Shown here piece after piece: positions 38,795 to 52,100 of a stretch of DNA of 64,000 nt. Positions within the stretch are counted from its first letter, which is position 1; every line of letters starts with the position of its first letter. Source of the stretch: Dermatophagoides farinae (taxonomy: Eukaryota; Arthropoda; Arachnida; Sarcoptiformes; Pyroglyphidae); NCBI RefSeq assembly GCF_024713945.1, contig NC_134681.1:3511501-3575500 (forward strand). The letters run 5' to 3'. Made by a program: the position numbers and the translations under genes. The notes under the pieces are model-generated. The model was not told the DNA's origin and made no database searches. It worked only from the letters and a program-made list of their open reading frames with translations.

Positions 38795-41700
38795 ATTATA
38801 TTGCATTGAAACTTTTTTTGTTGTTGTTGTTTTGTTTTGTTGTAAACGAGCAATTATGATTGAAAAAAAAACAAAACAAAACAATGAACGAACGAATAAA
38901 ACAATTTTTTCTCGTTTCATTTACTAAATGTGTGTGTTATATTTTGACAAATTTCATTATTCGTATATAGAATTTACCGCGTAGCAGAATATTTTCAATA
39001 TAAAGAAAAACAGCGAGAAAAAAAAGTTTATTCTTGTGCAACAGAATCTGAATCTAAGATCTTGTTTGGTTTTTACTGATTTACAAAAATAAAAAAATCT
39101 TAAATCAAATGCTTGAAGGCACATTTAACAATTCTTTTTCAAATTTATACGTTTGTTTGTGTGTGCCAAATGTTAATGAGCCGTGTGTTTTTTAGATTTT
39201 TATACATATTATTATGACTCATATATGCAAAACCATGTTTTGGTGGTTTATATATTAAAACCACCAAATAGAATACTTCATTACCAAACAATATGAGTTA
39301 CATTCTAAATAAAATAAAAAAAACTTTTTTCCATCCTAAAATGACGATCATAGCACCAACAAAAAAAAAACATGGCGAAAAACTTGTGTGCACGGATGGA
39401 TGGGTGGTCAGAAATTTGAGAACTTTTTCTATGCGTGTGTCTGTTTTTTTGGCTCAAAATGATATTCAGATTCTAGCTGGTCCACAATATTTTTTCGTTT
39501 GCATTCGCGATAGGATTTTGTAATTAAAATCTAAATTGATGAAATCTAATCGATTTCTCCTTTTTCTTTTTTCTCTCGGTGTGATTATTTAAAACAAAAA
39601 AAACATCCACATCGAACCAAGAACAAAGAAGAAAAAAGAGAAAAAGAATTAATTCGAGGATTTTGTTTGCGGTGGTGTTGGCGGCAGTTACCCACCATAA
39701 CCATCATAATCATTATTGGCCATGGAATTTGTTTTTAGAGACCAAGTGAGAGAGAGAAAGAGAGAGAACGAAAAAACCAATTTATTACTTGAATCAAATA
39801 ATAATACATTGATTACCAGTCAAATGGATTAGTTGATTCTAGATTATTAGTTGATTCATTGCAAAAACCGGATTTTTTTTCGTTCGTTCCAAAACAACAA
39901 CAGCAAAAAAAAAATGTTAATCGAAATGTTATGAGGATTTTTTGTGCAAGAACCAACCATTTTGCAGCCAATATAACAAGGTTTTTTTTCACATCCACAT
40001 TTCACCCACATCACATTGATTGAATTGATTTTGAGCCTAGTATAGAGATTTCGTTTGATTTGCCAATTGCCAAATCACAACAGCAAACACGCAGTGAATT
40101 TTGTTTGTAAACGAGAGAGAGAGAGAAAGAAAATAATTAAAACTCAATGCCAGAAAAGAATTTGTTGTTGTTGCCGCTGCTGTCAACGGTTTTATGTTCT
40201 TTTTGTTGTTGTTGTTGTTGTTGTTGTTATTGTTGATCATCAAAAAAAGATTTAGCCATCCCATTTGATGATTGTATGGATGAATGTGTGTTCAAAGACA
40301 TGATCCATTTCTTCTATTCATCCAATGATGTCAATGTTCACCATTTCCTGGTGATGATGATGATGATGATAAAATTCTCATCAATTTTTTTTCCTATTTC
40401 TCTTTCTTTTTATTTCTAAATTGAGAATCGGAATCAATTTGTGAAAAAAAAATAAAATAAAATAAAAAGAAAACAACCGTTGTAGACAAAATTTTCGATA
40501 TCGATAAATTGAATTTATTTCATTTCATCACTACTGAGAAAACTATTTAGATCGTGTGACAATGCTGGTGGCGGTGGTGGTGGTGATGGTGGTGAACAGA
40601 AATGTGAAAAAGGATTGATTTGAATAAAAAAAAAATTTCTGTTGATTTATTCCCACATTCTCAAACATACACACACACACACATTTTATTGGAAGGAAAA
40701 AAATGAAAATATGAAATGGACCCCGAAAGAGAGAGTGTGTGTGAGAGAGAAAAACTCAATTTAATTTGATATTCGCTTGAATGATTCAATTAAAAATTAA
40801 AAAAGCAAAAAAAAAAAATATAAAAATTTGTGGATCATCATGAATCCGATCAATTTTCCAAATTTCTTTCACAGAAATCCAATATGTGAAAACCAAAATC
40901 AAACGTTGATGGTGTGATTGAGAAAATGGAAAAAATTTTTTTTTTCATATCCCAAAATAAATTCCAATCGCTATGCGAGTGTGTCACGATTTTGACAAAT
41001 TTTTTTTTACTAGTAGAAGAAAAAAAATCCCATCAATTCACACAAACACATACACATATGCGAAAATATTTTTTTTTTTTTCACTAAACTGTACAAACAA
41101 ATAAACACAAGAAAAACATTCAGAATACAGTGGAAAAAAAACATTTGTTTATTTCAAACAAAAGAAAGCTTTCCTTTCCTCTTCTCTCTTTTAACCTTAA
41201 CCTAAGAATAATAATAACAACAACAACAACAACAACATAGTAACAACAAGATTCGACATTGTTCAACATTCATCGTCGCCGTTTGGTTATCATTATTATT
41301 TTGTTGTTGTTGTTACATTCTCAATATGAACATTTTTTTTTCTTTTTGAAACAACCATCATACATCAATAGAGAGAGAGAGAGAGAAAAAAAGAGCTGGA
41401 GAGGGAGAGTAAGATACATCGATCAAATTGCATCGATATTCTGGATTCTTAATGTTTTCCCTTTTTTTCGTTGTTTTTTTTTTGTTGTTGTTGTTTGTTG
41501 TTATACCGACACAAACCGCCATTACCGCCATCGATTCCGAATAGAGTGAATGAATGCATTTCACACAATCACTTTTTATTTTTATTTTTATTTTTTTTTT
41601 TGTTTGATTTTACCACAATGTAAATATAAATTGATTTTATTTTGGCTAAAAATTTGATGGTTGCCGATTCTTTGTTTGTTCGTTTGGTTCTGTATAGTTT

Positions 41701-41967
41701 CGGTTTCGGTTTTTTGTTGTTGTTGTTGTTGTTGTTGTTGACTGTTGTTAATATTGCCAAATGATACACGCATTTAATTCATTTGTTGTTGTTGCTGCTG
41801 TTGTTGGTGATGGTTCTGGATATTGAAATCCAGGAAAAATAATTTTTTTTTCTGGCAATTTTATTGCTTTGGATATATTTTCTTTCCAAATATTCTGGTT
41901 GATTGTTTGCAAACTACGAACACACACACACACACACATACACTAGTAGCAGTAGTATTTTACTCAC

Positions 41968-44900
41968 TGATTGTTATTTTCACTTTTTTTCCATCATAAT
42001 CAACAATTCCATTGGGTGCTACAGTAGTAGTACGTGTGTATAAAAAAAAAGTGTCGATTAGTATAGAATTGCCGCCGGAAACAATTGAATTTGTATCTGT
42101 CTTTGTATATGGTGTGCGTGTGTGTGTGTGTGTTATACAAACTTTTTTTTCCAAATTCAAATTTTACAACATCCAAAAAAAAGTGTTGAACGTCGTCGTC
42201 GTCGCCATCATCACAATTCATTGATGAATTTTGGTGTTTTTTTTTCATTACAAAATTAAATCCAATAAAACCAGGAAAAAAAAGAATGAAAAATTCAATA
42301 AGGCCAATGAACCAAATTTTTTTTTGAGAGAGAGAAAAAAAACTTGATGTTTTTTTTCATCGCTAAAATTAGCTTGAAAAGTCGGATTCTTTTATATTCT
42401 TTGTTGTTGTTGTTGTTTTCGTCGCCGTTTTCTGTCTGTGTTTGTGGCAAACAATTAATTGTTTTTGTTTCAAACATCATGAATTTTTAGCAACAGAAAC
42501 AACAAGCTAATTTTTTTGATGTTTTTTTTTCTTCTTTTTCTCGAAATTGATTCCAATCAATCAATCAATCAATCAATCGAATCGAATCGATTCGCCATTC
42601 AGTCATTCGATGACGATAACGACATACACACACACACACACACAATCAATCGATTGTTTCTATTTTTCTGTTCATACATTCTGTTACAGCAGAAGAAAAT
42701 GAAACAAAAACAAAAAGTTTTTTCTTTTTCCGCCCATTTAATTTGGAAACAAATTCTGTTTTTGGCAATGTGAACAATACGACAAAATTCTTTTCATCTT
42801 TACAAACTCACAACACACACACACACACACACACAAACTCACACCTTGAAAGGATCATCAGAAGGAAAAAAAAAGTTTTGATTCAAATGAAAAAAAAAAA
42901 AAAAAAAAATCCATGGCACAACGTGAAACAAAATAAAAAAAACGTTTCGTTTCGTTTTTCAATAATAATAATAAAGATGCATTTCTTTTTCATTTTTCAT
43001 TTTCATTTTTCCATCATCATCCACACATTGACAAAAACAACCATACAATTATATTATGCAATGAGAATATTCTGAAAGCAAAGAATCCCGTAACATCCCG
43101 TTTTTTTCTTGAATAGAGTGGAAAAAAATATGGCACCATTTTTTTTTTTTTTTTTTTTGAAATGAAAAACCCATATTTTTCACCGACGGGAAAAAAGAAA
43201 ACACTAGAATTGTCGTTTTTTTCTGTTTAGTTTTCATTTTTTTTTTTTTTTTTTTTGGTTTGTAAAGATAAGAAAAAAAATCCACGACGTGATGATTCTT
43301 GAGCTGATTTTTTTTTCTTGCATTCGGTTCCTCCTTTGTCTTTCAATATTGTCAAATTCCAATTCCATTTAATATCATCATCATCATCATTGCCAAAAAA
43401 AATTCAAAATATTCAAAACCAGAGTCAATGATGATGTTTTTATCGCTTGAATCGCTGAAAAAAAACCATTCCATCAATAATAATGATGCTGATGATGATG
43501 ATCCATTCATTTGTTTTTTTCCATGCATTTCAATGTTTTGCCCCCCCCAAAAAACAAATCGATTTGAATAGAATTTTCGCCTTTTTTCTCAAAATCATAA
43601 CTTTTTTTTTGTTTTGTTTATTGTTTTGGCTCATATTTCAAGTCAAAGGATGATTTGACTGGTGATATGACACCGATGTATTTCACATAGATAGATAGAT
43701 AGATAGAGAAAAAAAAAGAAAAATGGCTGTCCATCGATTATGCAAATTTTCGTCATAAATAAAATAATCATCATCATCATACACTTATGATGGTTCAAAT
43801 TACATTATTAAAATTAATTGTATCGCAACATTAAAAAAATGAACGAACAAAAAAATACGCAAAATACGCTGCTGCTACTGCAGCTGCAAATTTTTCGCTT
43901 CGATTGTTGATCAGATATCACAAGAATTTTTTTTTCTTTCTATTTTCAATCAATAATGTTGATTTCCCTATGGCCAAAATGAACAAACAGGACAAAACAA
44001 ACTACCATATTGACACATTATCCTGTGTTTGTGTGTGTGTGAATCCAATTATGAAATTGGTTCCGTTCATTCACAATGATGATGATGATTTTAGATCATC
44101 ACCAAAAAAAAAAAAAAAAAATACAAATATCATTTATGTTTTCATTTTAACAATCATGACGAAAAAAAAACTTGCATTACCGTTTATGTTTTTTTTTGCC
44201 TCTAAAATATCATTAATGTAGAATTTGTGTTGTGTTGTATTTTTGTTGTCCAATGTGGTTCCAGTGTGAATCAAAATCCATAGAGACCCTTACACACACA
44301 CACACACACGAGTTTAAGAATAACCGTGTGTGTGTGTGTGTTTTGGGCCAAAAAAGATTTTTTTTTTGTCATTATCATCATTCTGATTTATTATAACAGA
44401 ACGAAAAAAAAATCTCATCATGTTTAATATCCACTGTTGTTGTCGTTGTTATTGTTGTTGTTGGATTGTCACAACAAAAAAATAGAAAAAAAAAATCCAT
44501 CCACATCCTGATTTTCACCGAAAAAAAATAATTTGTCAAATGGTGATGAATTTAAAAAAAAATCAAATTAATTCTTTACATAAAAACTTGGAAATTGATT
44601 CCCTGGTTTGTTTTTCATTTTCACAGTTAACCATTATTATAACCAAAATGATGACAATGCAATGATGGTGATGGCGGCGGTGGTGGTGGTGGTGGTGGTC
44701 AGAGAATGGTCTCCAAGGGCCGTCATCCATTCTGTTGTGATGGTCAAATGTTTTTTTTTCTTTATACATAATATTCACATGAATATGAAAACAAAATAAA
44801 TAAAAAAAAACTTTTGGGAAATGATTATGAAAAGAAAAACAACAACAACAACATTTCACATTAGCTAATCTTGTTGATGATTTTGAGATTTCTTTCTTTC

Positions 44901-46813
44901 TTTCTTTCTGTCTTCTTTTTTTAGTTTCGGAATTAGATTGTTTCCGTTTTGTGTTTGAGTGTGTGTGTGTGATCATCATACAATGATGGATCAATGTTTT
45001 TTTTTTGGATGTAATGAGAAGGCTTTTAACTTGATTCACTCCAATTCTTGTCTATGGATTTTTTTATTTTTATTATTCTTTATTCTGCTCTTTTTTTTTG
45101 TTGGTTGGTATTTGTTTTGAAACATTTTCATCATCATCATCATCAATAAACAACAACGACGATGATGATGATGATGATGATGAAGAGAATTTTTATTCAT
45201 TCATTCATTCATTTATATAATGTAATAAAGACATCGTAGACATCACATAGTCTTGTCGGTTGTGCTCAAATTTCTCAATACTTTATATACTTTTTCGTTT
45301 TGTAGTTTGTTTTGTTTTGTTTGCCTGTCATCATCATCATCATCATCATTATAAATACTGGAATTCAGTTGTTCATTCATTTTAATCGTATCCAATTACA
45401 CAATGAAAAAGAGCACAAAAAAAAAGTGAGACAAAGTATGCCAGTTTTCTGCTCCTGTTGTTGTTGTTGTTGTTGTTGTCAAATTTTTTATCCATCAATA
45501 TTACAACAAAATTCTTTATCAAAAACTAAAACGAAAGAATAAAATCTGATTCTCGAAAAATCATAATCATCATTAATTGAATGTAAAGTTGAAATTCTTG
45601 ATGCTATTATTTTCGTTGTTGTTTTCTTTAGATTTCATATTACATTCCTGATAATAATAAAAAAAAAACTAGGCCGGAAACATTTTCATTGCTCTGTTCA
45701 TTCTCAAACACAAATTCAATGTTTCAAGCAACTATAGTATACAAGTATGGCACAAATGATGAAATCGGTCAATGCCTATCGGCAGTTATTTTTGCTAATG
45801 TGTGTTTTATATTCATAACAAATTAGCACGTTTTGTTTAGTCTACGTTTTTATGGATGAATAAAGATGAAGAACCCGATTCGTTAATCAACATGAACAGA
45901 AAACAAGTAAAAAAGTTTCTATTTCTATAAATCAAATCAGAAAAATCTCTCGTTTTCTTCATGATATGACTAGGCCAAAGTTCACACACACACACACACA
46001 TCAATGGTGATATTCTATTTCCATCAAAACGAAGAAGAAGAAGAAGAAGAAAAAAAATGAATGAATGAAATTTGCTCATTTTGATATTGGTGATAAACAA
46101 AAAATATGTTACCGAAAAATAAAGGGTTAACGTATATATGCGTGTATGTGATTTATGAATTTGATATGCGTCATTGATGATGCTTTATATGCGTTTTATG
46201 CGTTTTGATGATGATGATGATGATGAGCCAATAATGATGGCAGCCGGTGTCAATGTGTGTGTGTGTGTGTGTGATTGAAATTCTGTGAATTGATCAAAAA
46301 AATTTTTTTTCTGATACAACATATGGATGCCCATTTATTATTATTATGATGATGATGATCATTAAACCATCAACACTTTATATATGGCTGAATCATCATC
46401 TTATATACATAAATAGATGATGATGATTGGACGATTCTAATATTCTATTTTCGTTTTCTATTTTTATACGGTTGATTTGTTCATTGAATTCTTTTTTCCA
46501 TCAGAATTACCGACGGATGTTGAAATGAGAATAAATGATAAATTTGTTTCTCTCTCTCTCTCTGTCTTTGTTTGGCTAATAATTAAACAAAAAAAATTGA
46601 AAATGTGAATGATGATAATATTCTTTCCATATTCTTATGAGCTAATCAAAAAAAAAGAGAAAAGAAAAAATTAGGCATCATTCATTCTGGATCATGCACA
46701 TCATGATTCTCTACGTCTCTATATATTCTTGTTTAATGTTTTTTTTTTCTTTTTCTTTTTCTTTTCAGTTGCTGCACGCAAATTCATGATGCCGATGATA
46801 ATATTATTAATTT

Positions 46814-46877
<64 letters not shown>

Positions 46878-49131
46878 TATTTGATCGTAAGAAAGAAAGA
46901 AATCACAACAATTTTTTTTTTCGTTTTCGTTTCATGAATTTAGTCACGATTTTTCCCTTTTATCCAGTAAAATTCTGGCAACAACAGCAACAACAACAAA
47001 AACAACGAAAAAAAAAATAAATGTTAACACTGGATAATAATCCAGTGAAATATATTTTTTCTGGGGCCAATTTATTGTTTTTGTTTGAAATGCAGAAATG
47101 ATGTTGATGATGATGATGATGATGATGATGTGTATGTGCTAGAAAAATTGGTGAAATTTTTTTTTCTTGGTTCTTCTATCCATATCTCTGTCTGTCTGTG
47201 TGTGTGTGTGTGTGTTTGTTTCATGGATGATTGAATGGTTTTCGTTTTTCTTTGAGTAACGAGAATTTCGAATTTGACGATGAATGAGAGGAAAAGGGGA
47301 ATCAAAAAAAAATTAGAATTCCTACCAAAATTCTACTGAACGCCCACCGCCCCAACAAAAAAAAAATAGCGAATGAAAATGTATTCTTTTCTTTTCTTTG
47401 CGTTTATGAATTGTTTCAAGAACTATTCTCATTTTTTTTTTCTCGGTGTGTTCCTGGATCAAGATGGGTATTTTTTTTTTTTTTTGGTTCAAGTTCTGAT
47501 GCTTATGATGATGAATGGCAAGCCAAGATGGATGAGCTTTTTTTTGTTTTATTTTTCATACTTTTCTCTCTCTCTCTCTCTCTCTCACTCTCAGTTGTTA
47601 TAGCCAAACAAATCCATCTTTGTCGTCGTCATCGTCATCATCATCAACATTTTGCCCTGTGTTGTTCACAAATGGTGAATCACCATGGACTTTGCAATTT
47701 TTTTTCCCGTGTATCAAAATCATCATTGCTTTGTATATAATAAATTAATAATTTTATTCTCTCTGTTTGATCCACTTGGTATATAATCCAATTGTTTTAT
47801 GGATATTTTTTTTTCGCTCGCTCACTCGATTGACGGATGTTGATGATCCAAATATGATTGTTCCATTTTTGTTGTTGTTGCTGCTGCTGCAAATCTTTCA
47901 TGAGATAATCAAATTCAAATTTTGGATGTTTCCATTGGATTAACACACACACACACACACACACACAGTGTACATGAATTTTCATTGTAAAAAAAATCCA
48001 CACTTGATGACAAGTTTTTATCGTTTTTTTTTTGAATGATCGATTGAAATGTCAATTAATATCGACGTTATGATTAAATCAATCAATTTAAACAGCAAAA
48101 AAAAACTAATTTTCAAATATTCTGATTCATTTGTGTAACAAAATTCGTCAGCAACGACAACAACAATGAATTTGTTCATCTCCATGTGTTTGTGTGTGTG
48201 TGTTGTGTAATGCCGGATGTGGCAAAACCAAATTCCACGATGTTTTTCATTGTTTCATGATTTTCGTGGAATGAAAAAAAAATAAATTTTTTTCTCCTCC
48301 TTTGGCAATTAATTCTACTGCCATTCTTTAGCATTTTATAATTCCAGTTGCTTCCTTGTTGTTGTTGTTGTTTCAGTTGAAGCGTTTCTTTCGTTTTTCC
48401 TGAATATTTGTGTATCCCGTTGGTGCACAGACGACCAAGAAACGAAAAAAAAAAAAATAATCAGCAATTATCTGGAGATTTAATTTGATTTTTCTCTGCT
48501 TTTTTTTGAGACTTTTCTAAATTTTGTCATCATAGAAATCATCATCATGATCATTGTTTATCTACATTGAATCTAATTCATAGTGATTTAAGTCCAGTTT
48601 TTTTTATTACAAGGAACCAAAATTCTGGAAAATAATCAGATCAGAGAGAATCACATGTAGAAAAAAACAACAACAACAACAAACTTTGTTTGTTAAATTT
48701 TATTCCGGTGGTGGTAAAAATTTTTTGTTTATTTCCACTACTAAAATAAAAACTTTTTCATTACTAACCAAATATGCGCTGATGATGATGATGATGATGA
48801 TTGTAACTGACATTTAGCCATGTTTTATACTTAACGATTTGATTGATTGATTAAGTCTTGTGAATATAAAAAAAAATGCCAACCCAAAAACAGCGTAACA
48901 ACAACAACAACAACAACGACGATCAAATTGACTAAAACCAAAAAAAATGATGATGATGATGGCCCGAAACATTCAGTGTTTTTTTTCTGACACATCACCA
49001 AGATATTATCACCATTGAAATGATGTATATGATCCATTGAAGAAGAAGAAGAAAAAAAAACGGAACGAAATTTTTCAATCGATTCATACACAAGAAAAGA
49101 AGAGGAGGAAATTTTGACTTTTCATGAGTTC

Positions 49132-49163
<32 letters not shown>

Positions 49164-52100
49164 ACTGACATTGACACTCGAATGTTTTTTTTTTGGTTTT
49201 TCTTCGGTGGAAAAAATCTGAATGAATGTGTTCAAGTTTTTTTTTTAAATAATAAAAATTTGATAATTTGTCACGATGAGAATATATATTCTGTTTATTT
49301 TTCAAGTGCGTATGTGACAATTTATGATAAGTGGCCAACAACAACAACAACAACAACAACTTCTACGATACGATAATGATTCACTTTTTGTTCCAATAGA
49401 CCAAAATGTAACTTTTTTTTTGTTTTCTTTTCATTTGTTTGTTTTTTGTGTACTACTAAAAATCATAATCATAATCAACTGGGAAATAATCAGAATCTTG
49501 AATGAATGGATGGAACAAACAAACAAACAAACAAACAGACAAAAAGTTTTCAAATCGATATGTGTCATTTCCATATGATGTTTTTTTTTGTCATGCACAT
49601 GCGCATGCAAATAAAAACAAAAAACAAAAAACAAAACTGTCATTCGCATCAATAAATCAGTAGAACAAAAAAAAATTTCCTGTGACATGATGATTATTTT
49701 TTATTGAAAAATTCATTCATTAAATTTGATTATGGTGATGATTATTTTTCCGTAAACGTGTACATCCATGAATGGTAGTGATGTGTTTTTTTCTCTTTTA
49801 CATTCTCTTTCGTAATAAATAATTTAACAGGCAAAAAAAAAACGTTAAGAATTTTATGGCCAAAAATCACTTAGATAAACTCTCCGGTGATAAATGTACA
49901 GGATCATCATTCAAAATAAAAAAAGAATTTGAAAACAGTGAGCATTTTTTTTCAATTATTAATCACAAAACACATTGCTTTTTTCTCATTTCAAATTCTT
50001 TTTTTCCATTTTGTCATATGCGGCACATCATCCGCATCATCATTGTGATGAATGAGACTACTGCTGTTTCTAGGTATTAAGGAATATATAGAATCCATAG
50101 AAACAATTAAAAAAATGAAAAGAAAATTCCATTTTTTTTATTATTATTTCCATGGCTCAACAGAATACCAATTTTGTTTTTTTTTGTTTCGTTATGTTAT
50201 AAATGTCAACAACTTTATTATTATTATCATCATCATCTTTTCACATGACAATCATTGTCCGTAAAAAGAATGCAAAGAATATTCTTTAGCCTATAGGATT
50301 ATATTCACGTCCTTTTCGTTTATATATGCATGGATTTTTTTTCTCTCTCTCGGTCCTCAGTTTCTGGTATTTTGTTGTTGTTGTTGTTGTTGTTGAAATC
50401 AATTGTCTTTTTTTTTGTTTTGCCATACTCTTAAGATCAAACCATAGGTGCTCTTACTAACATACCATGTTTTTTTTCGGTGTATGTTTACATTGCCATT
50501 CTTTACTTCATTCATTCTACATCTCAAGTCTTTTTTTTTCCTCTTCTTTTGAATATTATTATTATTATTATTATTATCAACCATTGTGAATGAATTCTGT
50601 CTATATATGTGTATAAATTCTTATTAGATTCTTGTTCTCTTCTCTTCTCTTCTTTTTATTCCTATTCTGTTTTCAACAACAACAACAACAACAATACATG
50701 TGTCATTGTACAAACCAAACGAAAGAAGAAGTAGAAGAAGAAGAAAAGAAAAAATTATTCATTGCAATTGAGAAAACTTGAGAAATATATTTATTTTGTT
50801 TATTTCATAAATACAATTGTTCCATCATCATCATCATCATCATGGATCAAAACATCATCATCATCATCATGATGGAAATTGAATGTTTCAAGCAAACAAA
50901 CAAATGAATAGAAAGATGCAAGGTGCATTTTACACAATAACCACACAATAACAATAAATGGTACAACAACAACAACGACAACAACAATAGTAAAGTGTGT
51001 GTGATGCGGTTTGTTTTCTTTTTTTTTGTTTTGTTTTGTTTTGTTTTGTTCACGACGTGTTTGTGATGTGAATGATGTGGCAGCCACAACTTCATCATCA
51101 TCATCATCATCATTTAGAGTGCCCGAAATGCCAGAAAGAAAAGAAAAAAAAGGTTTTTCATTTACTTTAAAAGAACATCATACAATTTGGCTCATGATGA
51201 TGATGATGATGATACTACGGACAGAATGATTATAGTTTTTTATTTCATTTTCATTTTGTTCTACATTTAGACATTTAGTAGTAGAATCTCTAAATGTAAA
51301 AGGGTTTGTTGTTGTTTTTTTATGTTTTCACTTTAATGGCACCGTTCATCCTAGTTTCAATTGCGGTAATTCTATTCTGTCGTTGTTGTTTCTTTCTGGA
51401 TCTTAAATGAACGCATTCTATACAACCAATAACCAACATCACTTTTTTTGAATTGAATTGCAAAAAAAAGTTAACATGATGATGATGATGATGATGAGAA
51501 TGATTTGCATAAATTTTCAATTAACGCCTACACTGAAATGTGATATGCAAAGGGCGACAAAGTACATTTTTTTTTTGGTTCCAGGATCATCATCATCATC
51601 ATCATATATTGATGATGGTTATGGCCTTTTCTTTTTTTTCTTTGTTTGTGGGTTGTATCCATCTGGTTACACACACATAAATAAACAGGCATTATTTGGT
51701 TTCAAATGGATTCCTATTACAATGGGCACAATTGCGAATACTGTTGCATAATTTATTATGCAGTGTTGGCCGCTAGCTAATCATTTATTTTGTTGTATCT
51801 CATAAATTGATGATGATGATGGTGATGGTGGTGGTGGAAACAATTTATGAAAAATTCAAAATTTCGATACTATCGATAGTGCATGTGTTTTGTTGTTAAT
51901 TTATTTATATTTGTCACAAGCTAATCATTCGTATTTTGTTTTGTTTTTTTTCACATGTTTAGATTCGTTTTTTATTCTGGAAATCAAATCAAATTGAATG
52001 GATAGGATTTGTTTGATTTTCAATGTTTAAAATGATGATGATGATTATCACAACAACGTAGCAAATTGGATCAAAACGGGCGAAAAAAAACAACAACAAC

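Larger units (their letters stand above)
31118..41967. other. Gene-free AT-rich DNA with microsatellites
   Basis: No gene recognised. It contains (GT)12 at 31491-31515, (AGTC)n at 32224-32254, a TGGT/TGGC run at 32381-32406, a 14-bp palindrome TGTCAAATTTGACA at 34865-34878, (ATC)n near 35001-35026, an A35 run at 36515-36549, (TG)15 at 38055-38085, A22 at 38455-38476, a TAATT dyad at 38772-38794 and a spaced 12-bp direct repeat at 39828-39857. The interval 38,930-39,540 is poorer in microsatellites than its surroundings but gives no coherent protein. Confidence 0.6.

Noticed and set aside
44563-45039. 158-codon minus-strand open frame with His and Lys/Ser stretches
   Set aside because: The His run is a CCACCATCATC microsatellite and the rest is A-rich. 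No recognisable domain or start context.
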